Below the pieces are notes generated by a model, which was given only the letters and a program-made list of their open reading frames with translations, ran no database searches and was not told the origin of the DNA. Positions 13,479-25,600 of a DNA stretch of 64,000 bases are shown here, piece after piece; positions within the stretch are counted from its first letter, which is position 1, and every line of letters begins with the position of its first letter. A program made the translations under genes and the position numbers. Source of the DNA: Penelope pileata (lineage: Eukaryota; Chordata; Aves; Galliformes; Cracidae); assembly GCA_013396635.1 (NCBI GenBank), contig WBMW01000581.1:842121-906120 (forward strand), in the 5' to 3' direction.

Positions 13479-13625
13479 ATGGAGCAGGGGGCCGCCGGGC
13501 CCCCGGTGACCCTCGTCATCAGGGCCCCCAACCAGAAGTACAGCGACCAGACCATCCGCTGCTTCCTGGACTGGACCGTGGGCAAGCTGAAGTCGCACCT
13601 CGCCGAGATGTACCCCAGCAAGCCG
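13479..13625 (+). CDS. HERPUD2: HERPUD2 coding exon 1
   Basis: It encodes residues 1-49, from MEQGAAGPPVTLVIRAPNQK to AEMYPSKP, the first half of the ubiquitin-like domain. The donor is CCG|GTGAGT, phase 0. It lies inside the CpG island. Confidence 0.97.
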
Positions 13626-16600
13626 GTGAGTTGGGGGCCGGCCCGCCGCCCTCGTCTCGCTGCCGGCATGGCCCTGTGCAGCTTCGGGCTGCCGGCCGGG
13701 GCTGGCATGTAAACCAGGCGGCTGTTGGTGTGCGTGGTGTGGGGCGAGGGCAGTGTGCTAAAAGGTGGTGGCACTGAAGGGACAGTGCTCTGCTGAGCTC
13801 CCCTGGGAACTGGAGCGTAGCTGCCTTGCTCACTGAATTTAAGCTAGTTCTGTAAATGTCTAAAATGATCACAGTTCTGACGTGGTGTGGCTGAGCTCAG
13901 GTGATCTGGTGCAGCCAGCTGTGGAGCGGGTAGGTGATTGCCCCTCACGTTATCTGAAACGTGCAGTTGGACAGCCTCTGGGGCATTCTCTCTGTTTTTC
14001 CCTTTGGATGCCATTTTTTGGGGGTAGGGCCGGACACTCTGCTCTCAGTTGTTTTGCAAACTTGTACAGCAGTAGCAGCTGTGTTTTGAAACTGCTCACG
14101 TAAAAACTTACAGGCCCTTGTTCACGAAGGGGAACGCAGCCAATTTCCAGGTTAAGTTCTAACTTTGGCAGTTAAAAGTTGTTACGAAAAACCACTCTGC
14201 AAATGTAACACCTGCTTTGAATGGCAGTCACACGGAACAGCGTTTGACTCTTCTGAAAACCTGTTCCAGAAAACTGCGTAAAGGCAGCCACTGACTTTGT
14301 CTCCACATTGCAGTGGCAGGTGGGGCCTTTGCTGTACAAAACATCCAACAAAGGTTGCACTTACATTGTGATTAGTATTTGCCTAGCTCAATAAAAGAGT
14401 TATTGACAGTGTTGGTTTCTTTTGTTTGGGGGGAAAAAATACCTAAAATAGTAGCCCTGTGTCTGAAGGGGATTTCTTCTGAAGAAAGCAGAAGAGCAGT
14501 CAACAGTTTAGGCTGTGCCACTGATACACTGAGTTCTTTTAAGTCCTGTTTGAGACTTTGTGTGTTTAGTTATTGTTCTCAGTAGCTCTCCTCTGAGAGG
14601 TGATCCACCGAAAAAGAAACAAATACGCAACTTCAGCTGCTTGCTAGAATGTCCTCCTGTGGCATACTTGTGTCCAAACACTGGTTTTGTGACTCACCCT
14701 ATGAGCTGAGCTAGCAGAATTGGGCTTCTAGGAAGAATCTTAATGAACAAGAGGTTTTTGTGTTACGTTGTGTTAACCAGCATTATAATAGTAAATTTGA
14801 GTTGCCTGAAAGATGTCTTCTGTTAAAAATTGATCCCTCAACGTGCTGTAACTTATTATAACAAGCGTAGTTCAGAATTAACTACTCATTAAAACTAGCA
14901 GTTCAGAATCCCCAGAACTGTTCTGGGTTCAGGAATGGCAGTTTCTTTAGTGAAAATTATCTCAGCAATTCAATTTGGGTTTCATATACTTACTGACTTA
15001 TTTGTAACTAAACACAATATTGTTATTTCATAGAGCCTTCTGAATTAATAACATGGGAATGTAAGAAAAGTGTGCCTTGTTTTGACACAGTCTTTCTTTT
15101 TCTTTTTTTTTTNGTAAAATTTCTACATACCATGAATGTGGTAGGTCCTGGAAATAACTTCTATTACCATACTATTTTAAAAAGCGCGAGAGTACATCAG
15201 AACACAGATGCTTCATACAAGTATTGCAGTGTTCCCAAAGTTAAGGATGCAAAATAAGAATCAGCTGCTGTGGTTGCTGTACAATCTGCGTGTTTTCACA
15301 CGTGATTCGTACCTTATTCACCTATATGCATCTGTCAATGAGCATCTTTTATAATGGGTAAACTAATGGTAAATTCAGTAACAGCATTTACAGTAACCAT
15401 CTGTGTGTGTCCTCAGAAAATGAGATGGTTGAAATAGGCAAGTGAGAGGCTAGGCTTGGAGGCAATGCTGTTTGTGACTTTAGCAGATCAGCTTGTGTAA
15501 ATGACTTATTTGAGTACGTACAGATTGCACGTATATGCAGATAGATGTTGGGTTACTTGTTAAAGCTGGCGTGCTTGCTTGAATGAGTCACTGAATAAGC
15601 TAGATGGGTTTAAGTCAGTGTTAAATTACTTTGTGGATCGTATTTGAGGTTCGTATTTGTCAATTCTTTTCCAACTGGACCAGTTTTTCATGCAGTACTT
15701 CAGTTATAATTTATGATATAACTTTAAAGAAATGTTTATTTAAGAAAAGAAAACATGGAAAATCAATCTGTCTAAAATCTGGCCCATCTTGCATTCTGTG
15801 TGTTAATCACTGTATCAATTATGCCCATAAACATTAATTTAAAACTGCTGCTTCTCATTTCCTGTAGCACCTATCACCTAGCATGTATTTTTCCCACACT
15901 TCTAACCAGTTGAGGTTCTTTGGGTTTTTATTTCCTGTGAAGGAGTGTTAGAGACTGAATGACCAAAGAACAGATGTTTTATAACTGAAACTGGGGGCAG
16001 GTCAGAGACTGTATGCTGCTAGAGGAAGCTGCTGCATCGTCTTAACCTTGGTGGTTTTGATGATGTTCTTCACATATTTAACTTGGACCATGCACTGTAG
16101 GAGACTTGCTTGAAAAATGGAATAATAAAAAAAAAAAGGGCTTAATAAATTGCTAATTTAAATTTTATAACTTTTGGATTTTGATTGGAAAACTGTCCTT
16201 CTATCTCAAGTATGGGCTTTAGCTTTTAGGTCCTTGAATTGTATCTCATGTTAAGAATTTGCTTCTGCAATTGGGGCCACAAGTTATTGTTTTTGAAGTC
16301 TTTTTCCATCACGGTTCAGTGTTTGGTCTAGCAGTGAGCGTGTTGTTCTTCAAAGCAGGAGCTGTGGCGGTGCATCTCCTCTGGCAGAGGGTGAGTTGAG
16401 TAACTGTTCAGTTTTCTTTGGCTTATAAACACAAAAACACAGTAATTATCATACAACCTTTTCTTCCATCTGCATTTAAAAAAGCCCCCACATTTCAGAA
16501 TTCCAGGGTGAGTTTAACCCTGAGAATTACAATGGATGATTCCTGTAGTGCATAGTTAAGTATTTAAGCTATGTAGGAAAAAGTTTATGGAGTTTAAGTT

Positions 16601-19600
16601 CGCATCTTCCTGCATTAATGTTCCTGGCTTAACGTATTCAACAGTATGAACTTCTGTAAACTTCAGTGTAAGGTTTTCTTTTGTGTTTTTTTCTTTGTTT
16701 GTTTAGGGAGCTGAAATGCGTTACTATTATAGTAGTTAGATCTGGGGTGTCCTTTTAATCCAACTGTTTCTTATCTGCAAAGTTTTTTTTTTTTTTTTTT
16801 TAGTTGATTGTTCTAAAAAAGTACTTGTACCATGTTTGAGAAGATACATCTTTATATGGTGGAAAGGAGAAGTCTGTGTATGTAGTACTGAAGAGAAGAA
16901 TCTGAACAGGACCATAGAAAGTTGTGTTATAGGCAACATGCTGTGCCCCTGCCCTGATACTTGCTGATGGTACACAAATGTTGGGTTAAGTGTTCATGTT
17001 TGTCTGTTTTGTTTTAACTGGTTACCTGAGGATCTGTCTCAGCACCCAGAAACATGGTATCTGAGACTTTTCTTCAGGTTCTACTGATGATTTGAAAGCA
17101 ACAAGTTTCTAGCTTAGAAAGTGGAGGTTTTCTGTAATCTTGATGCATGCTACAAATCCTAACTTAGTTAAGAAGGCCCTTTCCAGACATAACATGCAAG
17201 TAAATTTGTATCTTGTTAGCAACCTATTCCTGATTGAAACAAGCCATCAGCAAAGTGGTGCTTGTTCAAAAGAATTATGAGTGGCTTTTTTTGAGCTGAA
17301 ATAGAAACAGTGCAGTGATGACTTCCAATTCCTGACACGATGTAGTTGCTAGAGCTGCGAATTAATAGTTCTGTGTTATGAGACATCAAAAAATGGTTTA
17401 TTGTGTCACTAATTAAAAATGTAGAATGAAGAAGAATATAGAAAATGTTTTTCAATATAATAGAAACAGTTCTGTACTATACATGACGGGCCAGCCACTC
17501 GTAGTTTAGAGCCGTGTATTTAATCATGTACATCTAGTGACTTTAAAAGAAAAAATACCCCTCAGATTTAATGTATACTTGAAATTCTTTGTGTAGAATA
17601 TCTGTAAATCTTGTGACTGGAATAATTAGGGGAAGAATCAATCTGTAACTCTTCTGTTTTCTCCTGAGTTACTGGACGTCAATAAAAGGTTGTTGCAAGG
17701 AAGGAGATCTCGAGACTTCTTGTGAAAGCTTTATCTTACGTGTGTGAATTTCAGCTGTTTGGGTTTAAGTGTTACCATGCCTGCAGAGAGGGCAGCAGGG
17801 GTGGGAGAGGGGGAGAAGTGATGTAAGGCTTCTGGTCTTATGGTGGGGAGAGTCTTCAAATAGCTCGTGCTGATAACACCAGTGGAACTGACGTGCTAGA
17901 TCTCTTCATCTAGCATTTGGTTATGTTAGCACTCTTTCCAGTGATAAAAGCTCTTGGATTAATTTATAGTGCAAGCAAGTAGTTAAACTGAACTGATCTT
18001 AGTAACAGCTGGATTGTCTCTTTGGAAAAAATGAAACAAAATAACCCAAGTTTTGATGTGGATGAATACGTAGAAGCTTTTTTTCAAGAAAGGAACTGTT
18101 TACTCACCAAGATGCAGCAGCTTAGTGTTGTACTTTCCTGGATGTCTTGCTGTAGATAGGTACCACAAATGCAGTTTCCTTGTAACAAGAATCTCATCGT
18201 CATGAGCTCCTCAACTGAGAGTACTTAGAAGTAACTGCCTTATGATTAGAGTACCGTTTATTTAAAAATAAATAAATCTTTATGTGTTACTAAGCAGTTC
18301 TAAAGTGTGAAAGTATAAGAACAAGCAAAAAAAGCTTATCAAAGTCTGAAGACTCCTTTTGAAAAAGGAAGTTCTTTTGGATGCTCTTTAATGCCTTCCT
18401 CCTTATTTCCTCTTGTGTTTTGTATGTATTTGTTGGAGGGTTGATGGGTGGTGGGAGACGGGCTTGGGAACGGACAGACTAATAACAAATTCATTACAGA
18501 AAAGAATGGAGACTTGTGGTGCCCTTCTCCTGCATATTCTAATTATCTGTCATTCTACTAACTTTTTTTTTTCTTGCTCCAGCCACTTTTCCGTCGACTT
18601 TCCCAACAAGTGTGTGGGAATGGGAGCAGGGTAAAGAGTGAACCTTCTTGAAATGAATTGTCAGATACACTTAATGGTTTTCTTGAGCAGTATTTATCAG
18701 TTAAGTGATGTTAACTGTTAGGGCGCTCTTGGTGAGTGCGTAACAGCAGAGCTTTTTTTCAGAAATAATTTGTGAGTTGGACTTGCAGAGCCTCTGAAAT
18801 GTTTAAGACTGTCCATTGGTGGTTGGAATGCTAAGGGATTTTTCTCATTTGCAAATGTTATCTCCAGCTGTATGTCTGTACAGCTGGAAAAAGCTAAATT
18901 CCTTTCTTTGTCCCATCTCCTAGTCCACAAAGGATCAGAGACTGGTGTATTCTGGCAGACTGCTTCCCGATCACCTGCAGCTGAAAGATGTTCTCAGAAA
19001 AGTAAGCTTTATATCAACACCATATGATTCTTGAGAAAAACACTTTTTGGGAAACAGGAATTTAGATTTGCATTGTTTTAACTTCAATTTTTTAATAGTA
19101 AGGTAGAACATGTAACCAACCATATAATGTTGATATATTCTGGAAAATGCATTTTTTAGTATCCCTTGTTTGTAGGACTGTGGTACTTGTGGATGGAGGA
19201 ATGTTTCCAGGTGGTGAGAGAGTCCCAGACAAGTGATATGTTACGTGGAATGACTTTTGGGACAGTTCCTGCTTTGACTCAAGCAGGATCATTTAACAGA
19301 ATTCTGTTGAAGTTTGGGACATCATTTTGTTTTCTGTACTTACTGAAATCCAGGAACTTACATTTAAAACACAAAAACCAAATGGGATTTGCGTAAGCAA
19401 GTTAAGGGTAAACATTTATATGCAAGAAAATACTTTTAAATTCACAAATGGTTTTGCTGGAAAAGCTGTCTGTTGTCCTGACTTTATTTTTCAGGTATTA
19501 GCTGCTCCTGATGATGCTTTTAAAAAAAAAAAAAAAAAAAAGAACCTATCCATTTCTAATTTCTTTTTCCTTATCCTGCTGGCTTATCTTGGAAAGAATA

Positions 19601-22600
19601 ATTTTACTAATCTGACTTTGTGTTCTTTAGACAATGTGTAGATTAAGTCCAAACCCTGAATACACATGGCATCTGATGTAGGAAATCTTGGACTATGTGC
19701 ACTTGGTTCTCAGATGGGGTCATGTAGCTTAAGTGGATGCTACCAAGTAATAGGAACTTCATTAAGTTGGTAAAGTTCTTAACTTATAAAACAAAATCAT
19801 GTTTAGGGTGGATAAAGCCTCCTGTATTTCAGTTTTGATGCTAACAGAAAATGTAGTGCACCGTTGGCTGTTCTTTAAACTTTCTGTAAACAGACCAGGA
19901 TGCATCAATAGCTGTGTTTAGAAAATATTTGAAGTCATTAAACAATCGTTACAGCTTCTAATCATATTAAATATGTAAGGTACATAATACAGTACATAAG
20001 TGTTGGTAATGATTCTTTTTGGTAAAGTACTGAAGTTGAAATCAGTGTACAGGTGGCAGAGTTGAGTTACACTTTTTAGCATAGAGGAAAGCTTCCAAAG
20101 GAGAAGAATTCTTTATTAGAAGAGGGTAACTGAACTTCCGTGTCAAATATGGAGAAACTGATGCAGAGGAATCTTGAATATTGCTTGAGCAGGCTCCTGC
20201 CGTTGTTCCTGCGTAGTATTGATTCTGAAAGAAATCTTTCTGTGTTGTGCTTACCAAAAACATGATTAAGTTTACTGTGTGTGAGTTTACTACAGAACTG
20301 TAGCTGAACTAATGCCAACCAGCATATATCCTGTAGTGCTTAAAAGTTCATAGAACTGCTTCTCGAACTTTGCATCGATTGTGAAGGGCAAAATCAAGCC
20401 TGAATCCCTTAAATTCACTTGGTCTGTCTACAGTAAACTCTTTCTAGGAAACAAACTATTTCAAGGCATGTCTATCTGGTAAAGGAGAAACTGTCTTCCT
20501 TCAATATTCAAGGGATATGTTTGACTTCAAAGGTGTTTTAACAGTTACAGGCCTTGGGTTTAGTTATAGGAACTTACTGGATTTAGAAACTTATTCATCA
20601 GCCTTAAGTACAAAGGTTTAAAAAAAAAAAAAAAAAAGTTGGAAGAAGAGACATGCTTAGTGCTTGAGCTTTTGGAAAAAAAGTATGATTACTATTAATT
20701 TCAATTTCCTTCTGTGCCATATTCTTCCTAATTGTTTAATTATAAATTCCTTTCTTATCAGAGGATTTACTGAGTCTCTCCAGTTAGTTCTGTGATACTT
20801 GCATTTTGATACTGAGCAGAGCAGTGTCATTTTACTGAAAGAAAACACCTGGAGGCTGGGTGCTGGGAGGCTCTTTAAGCATTGTGATATTCAACACGAT
20901 ACGTATGAATAAAAATGTTGCAATAGATGAAGCTGTACACTGTAAGCTTGCAAATACACCTTCCTTTGCCTCTCCAAGTGGCTTAAGTTCTTTCCTAGAA
21001 GAACTTAAGAAGATAAGTTGTTAGGTTAAAGGCTTTTGACTTGGTCAGGGTGCTGATCACTTGTGTTTAGTGCTCTGATTGTTGCTTATTGTCACTGGCA
21101 GTGGGAAGTGACAGCGTAACAGTGAGGCTGTGCTTGCAGCTAGAAGCTGATCTGTGCAGAGGGCTTGCAGTGAGTGTGGATGTGGATAGGCTGTGCTAGC
21201 CAGAATGCACAATGGTGTATAAAAATCAGTTATACAGTTTTCTGTATTCCTAAAGATTAAAGCTTAAAAATAAGTAAATGTTTTTCACATATTTTTTTTA
21301 TACTTTTAAATAAACTATTTCTAAATGCCATTGTATTACATACTGTAGCTTGACTGCACCGCACCGATTTCAGGAGGTGGTAGCTCTTTCTTAGTATATC
21401 TGTGTATAAAATTGGAATATGAGGAAGCTGTAAGGTGCGACTTAAATATGCAGTCATAGCTGTTTTTGTTGCTGTGGCCAGATTAAAGCATTTGGGATAG
21501 TGGAGTAGCTTCAGATTGGAGTTTGTTACGGCATCCGTGTTTTGTGGGGGAGCAGGTTCATGAAGATCTGGTGTAGGCTGATTATTTGCATTGCTCACGT
21601 GGCTTTGAGTGGTGCTGTTTGTTCACTTCCTCACTTTAAGTATTTGGAACTACTCAAATCTGGCTTTGTGCTTTGAGTAGCAGTCTCAGGGTGTGGAATA
21701 TCTGCAGGAACTTTCAGCTGGGTGGCATCTGCAGAGTCAAGCTTAAACTGCAGTGGCTGGTATATTTTATCTTGGCCTGCTCATGGAATTTCAGCTCCAT
21801 TCTTCATTTACTCTGATACTTGCTGACTAACTCTCTTTATCAAATTTTAACATATATATAGGCATTCTTAACTTTAGGGAAGCCAAGCACTGTGGAGAGT
21901 GAGTTTTCCAAAATAAAAGTCAAAGTCTAACCTGTGCTTCCTCATATTTCCCTTGTGTGATCTTCTGCTGGTTCTGCTGTACTGCAATTTTAGCAGAAGC
22001 TGTGGGTAAGTGAATGCTTAGCATGTGATTGTGGAGAGCTGCAAAGAAAATTATGGTTGTGAAACAACCAATATCTCTTGTTGTAGGCTCAGTTTTTGTT
22101 TTGTGGTTTCCATTTTGTATGATGTATCTTTATTGATTGCAAAGGAAATTTTGAAGGTGGATTTTTGTTCAAAGTTTTGGCTTGTAAATTTTGCAGATAT
22201 TGTTGCTTGAGATCTTCCATCTCTTTTGATTTTTAGCAAGATGAATATCATATGGTTCATCTGGTATGTACTTCACGGACACCTCCAAGTTCTCCAAAAC
22301 CCAGCACCAGTAGAGGTGGTCATGGAGCTTCAACCTCCAGCAGTAGCTCAGTGAGTTTTACTTTTTCATACACAGGATGTGAATTTCTTCTTGCTTTCCA
22401 GCAAGTTATCTTATTTCTAAAATTTGTCTGTAAAAATATGTGGTGAAAATAGAGTATGCGTTAGAATTTGTAGAATTAGACTTGATTATTAAAGGATGTC
22501 ACTTTATTTAATTAAACTGTAACATATCACGTTTATTAGATGATAAAACACTACTTTCTCTAAACTGTTATTTTTTTTCTGCATTTTCCTTATGGAATGG

Positions 22601-25600
22601 TGCATCTTCCTTTCTCTCTATCTTACTGTATCTTTGCCAGGGATTGACTAGCGTATTTAGACTTAAACTGAATTCTGATTAGGCCAGTCAAATTAGTGCC
22701 TTCCTTTCTCAAAGGTGAAACTTGGCCAGTGTTCATTCTGCTTGACAAGAACTGGCCTGTACTTAATGCAGTTCCAAAGCAATCATTGCATTGGTAGTCT
22801 GGTGACAAGGTGACAAGGAACAGAAAGCGTTCATAGTATTTTGTTGGTTGGTTGTTTGTAGAATCCTTCTTTGCATTTTCGGTTCCCTTCTTCACCCTTT
22901 GCCATCCACCATGCTGGAATCAGAACATGATGTTGTTCTTTAGTTGTACTCAGTTTTAACAGAAGGAAAGGTAGTGTTTCTGTTGATGACCTGCCCATCA
23001 TCAGTGTAAGTTTCTTGGCGTTCTCCAGAGTTGGCAGTATCATGAAGTGATTGGTGAAGGTTAGTCAGAAAGGGAAGCATACAAAACTGTTAGTCTTTGT
23101 CTGTGGAGTGTTGGTTATCAACACATGAAATACCCTTTCAGTAATAAGCTGCCTGTCTTGATTCTTCTCTTGATTGGGTGCTGTTTCTGACTGCTGTGGG
23201 ACAGGCAGAGAAATAAGAGTTTCAATGGTAGAAGAGTGGATAGTAGTTGTATAGTCTTTCCAAGGACTGTCATGCTTGCAAACAGCAATGTAAGTATAAA
23301 GGGATCTTTTGTTTTATTGCTGCATAGATTAGTTGTAAGTAATGTAAATAAATGTATTAATGACTGCTTAAGGCAGTCAATGTACACAGTGTTAAATTTG
23401 TAGTACTTTGAAGGGAACAACCTAATCCCAAAGCTTGAATGGCCCTTGTTCTTCAATTTGTTTTTTGTTTTTATTTTTTCCCCACTGTCTAGTGGTAAAT
23501 TTTTCTTGTTTTTCTTTGTAGGGCAAATGTGATATGGATGTCTTAAATAATTGCAGCTCCTCACTTCCTGAGTTGTCAGGGTTGAAGAGGATTTTCTACT
23601 GAGTAAACATCACAATGATGCTTAGCAGTAGGGTTTGGTGATATAATAAAACAAAAATAATGCATCTCAGGGGCCAAATTACAGTCTTGTTATGGTGACA
23701 AATCATGTAGGAGAGCTAGCTGTTGTCCTGCTTCCAAGATAAAGTGTTTATCCTGGAAGGCCTGACACCCTGTCTAGGTGTATTTCCAGGAGCCTACATA
23801 GTTCCTAGCTACTTTCTTGTTATTCCCTTCCTCTGCCCCCAGTGGTTGGCACAGTAGTTGGGATTGGGTATCTGGCACCTTGAAGAGTATGATGATTAGA
23901 AGAGTAGAAGGGGAAATTGAAGAGAAGGGTATTTTGTTCTACAGCAGGCACTTTTTGTCTCATAATATAAAACAACAACCTGACTTCGTAATTACTTCTG
24001 CTAACAATGTGTTAATAGCTTCTAGAATTTGTTGCTGCTAAATATTTTTTGAATTAAGCCTTACTTTGGTTCAGCTTTATGGCTTTCTCTGGGAGCTTTT
24101 AAGTGTTGTGTGCTTCTGAAAACTTCACTTTTTTGTATGTGCACCTGAGTGCAATTTTGATTTTCTGGTTTATACTAAAACCTTTCCAGAATCGATGAAA
24201 CCCAAGTAGACTTGCCTGTTGCTTATATACACAATAAAACAGTTAGAAACGGAAACATTAAATGGTTTCTTAAGACACAGCTGTAACTCTTGCTATTGTG
24301 GTAAAAATATCCCCAACCTCAATTTTCTTTATTTTAAAGAATTTGGACCATTCTGGATCAACTGCTGCCTCACCCACAAACCAAGAAGCTTCGTCTACGT
24401 CTTTGAACACTAGTGCAGATGGAGTGAGACACCGTAACCTTCCACAAGCACAAAGCAATCCTGTACCAAGCCACCAGTTCCCTTATTTAATGCAAGGGTA
24501 AGTGAGATTGGAAGAGCTAAGGATTGCTTTATATTATTTAAAACACTCTTAAATGTTCCATTACGATTACGTTTCTTTCACAGTCTTCAAAATGATTTGG
24601 CTGTTCTGTCTTGAAGGATAAGTGACATTTAGGAACGTTTTTCATATGAACATTAATGTTTTTAGCCAGGAGTCATTCAAAGAGTAGGCGTTCTTCGTGC
24701 TCTCCGTTGAGCTGGTTTTTTTTTTTCCTTTTTGTTTTCTGTTGTAAACATCCTGTTGATAGGAGTAGTTGTAATATTTATCTAATGAATGTAGTTAGCA
24801 ATGTAACTGATCAAATGATTGTCTCTGGTTGCTCTTTCTAGTCGATTCTCATAATGAGTAAGACTAAATTTTTACCAGAATATGATTCTTAGTTTTTGAC
24901 AGATAAGAGATTCAGCTTTTCACTTGTCCATATTGGATTCAGTTGTAGGAAACGAGGTATTTTGAGTATATGTTTGTGAATCTACAGTGAAGTACTTTTA
25001 TATGTAAAAAATATAACCAATCTGTACACTTCTTGATTAGATCTGTTACTTAACTTTCAAAATCTTGTCTTTTCCCTTCTTGTACTTAAAAAGTAGCTTT
25101 AGGAAATCTTAGCCTGCATAACATCTACAGCTTCTTAAATGTTTTAGTTTTCTTCTAAGGGGAAAAGGAGAGAGGATAGAACACTGTGATTTGTTAGTTT
25201 CTCAGGGAATGCTTTCAAGATTTTTTTTTTTTTTTTTTGACCAAGTGTTCTCCTATAGTGCTGTCTAGTTTGTAGAGATTTTTGGAGAATGTTGTGGGAA
25301 GGCCCACAAAAATAACCTCTGGATCTTCCAGTGGTAGTGATTGTTTTCCTAACTGAGGGCAGGGGAAGTAGATGTCAAGAACTGTTAAAAATGTTTGGTT
25401 TTGATTCAATTAATTTACTGTCGTGTTAGAATTAACCTCAGCTTTACTGTTTGCATCCTAAATTCCTTCAAGTCCTTTTTATTACTCATCTAAAATGTGC
25501 TCTCTCCTGGGAAGGGATTACTTCTGCAGTGGTTGGCGTGCTCGCATTATTCTGACCATGTTACTCTCTGCAGAAGTGGCTATACTTGCCTTGATGACAA

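Larger units (their letters stand above)
12960..13720 (+). promoter_or_regulatory. HERPUD2: CpG-island promoter and 5' UTR of HERPUD2
   Basis: G+C content and CpG density rise sharply at about 12,960 and fall again in the first intron. Visible motifs are a YY1-type GCCGCCATGTT at 13,025-13,035, two ETS sites (CTTCCGG at 13,170-13,176 and CCGGAAGT at 13,395-13,402) and GC boxes such as GGGGCGG near 13,214. There is no TATA box and no CCAAT-N9-CCACG ER-stress element in the island, so it looks like a TATA-less housekeeping promoter. The transcription start cannot be placed from sequence alone. Long frames on both strands here result from the scarcity of stop codons in GC-rich DNA. Confidence 0.85.

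Noticed and set aside
13626..13712. Read-through of HERPUD2 exon 1 into intron 1 giving a 77-residue product
   Set aside because: The GTGAGT donor is strong and the exon 2 join restores the conserved ubiquitin-like fold. The extension is GC-rich intron sequence.
12926..13777. Long overlapping frames (271-282 codons) on both strands in the CpG island
   Set aside because: They exist because stop codons are rare in GC-rich DNA. The compositions are Ala/Arg/Gly/Pro-rich, neither strand shows a domain, and the real HERPUD2 exon 1 uses another frame.
23118..23564. 148-codon minus-strand frame in HERPUD2 intron 3
   Set aside because: It is Leu/Lys/Ser-rich, has no domain or splice support, and its length is within chance expectation for AT-rich DNA.
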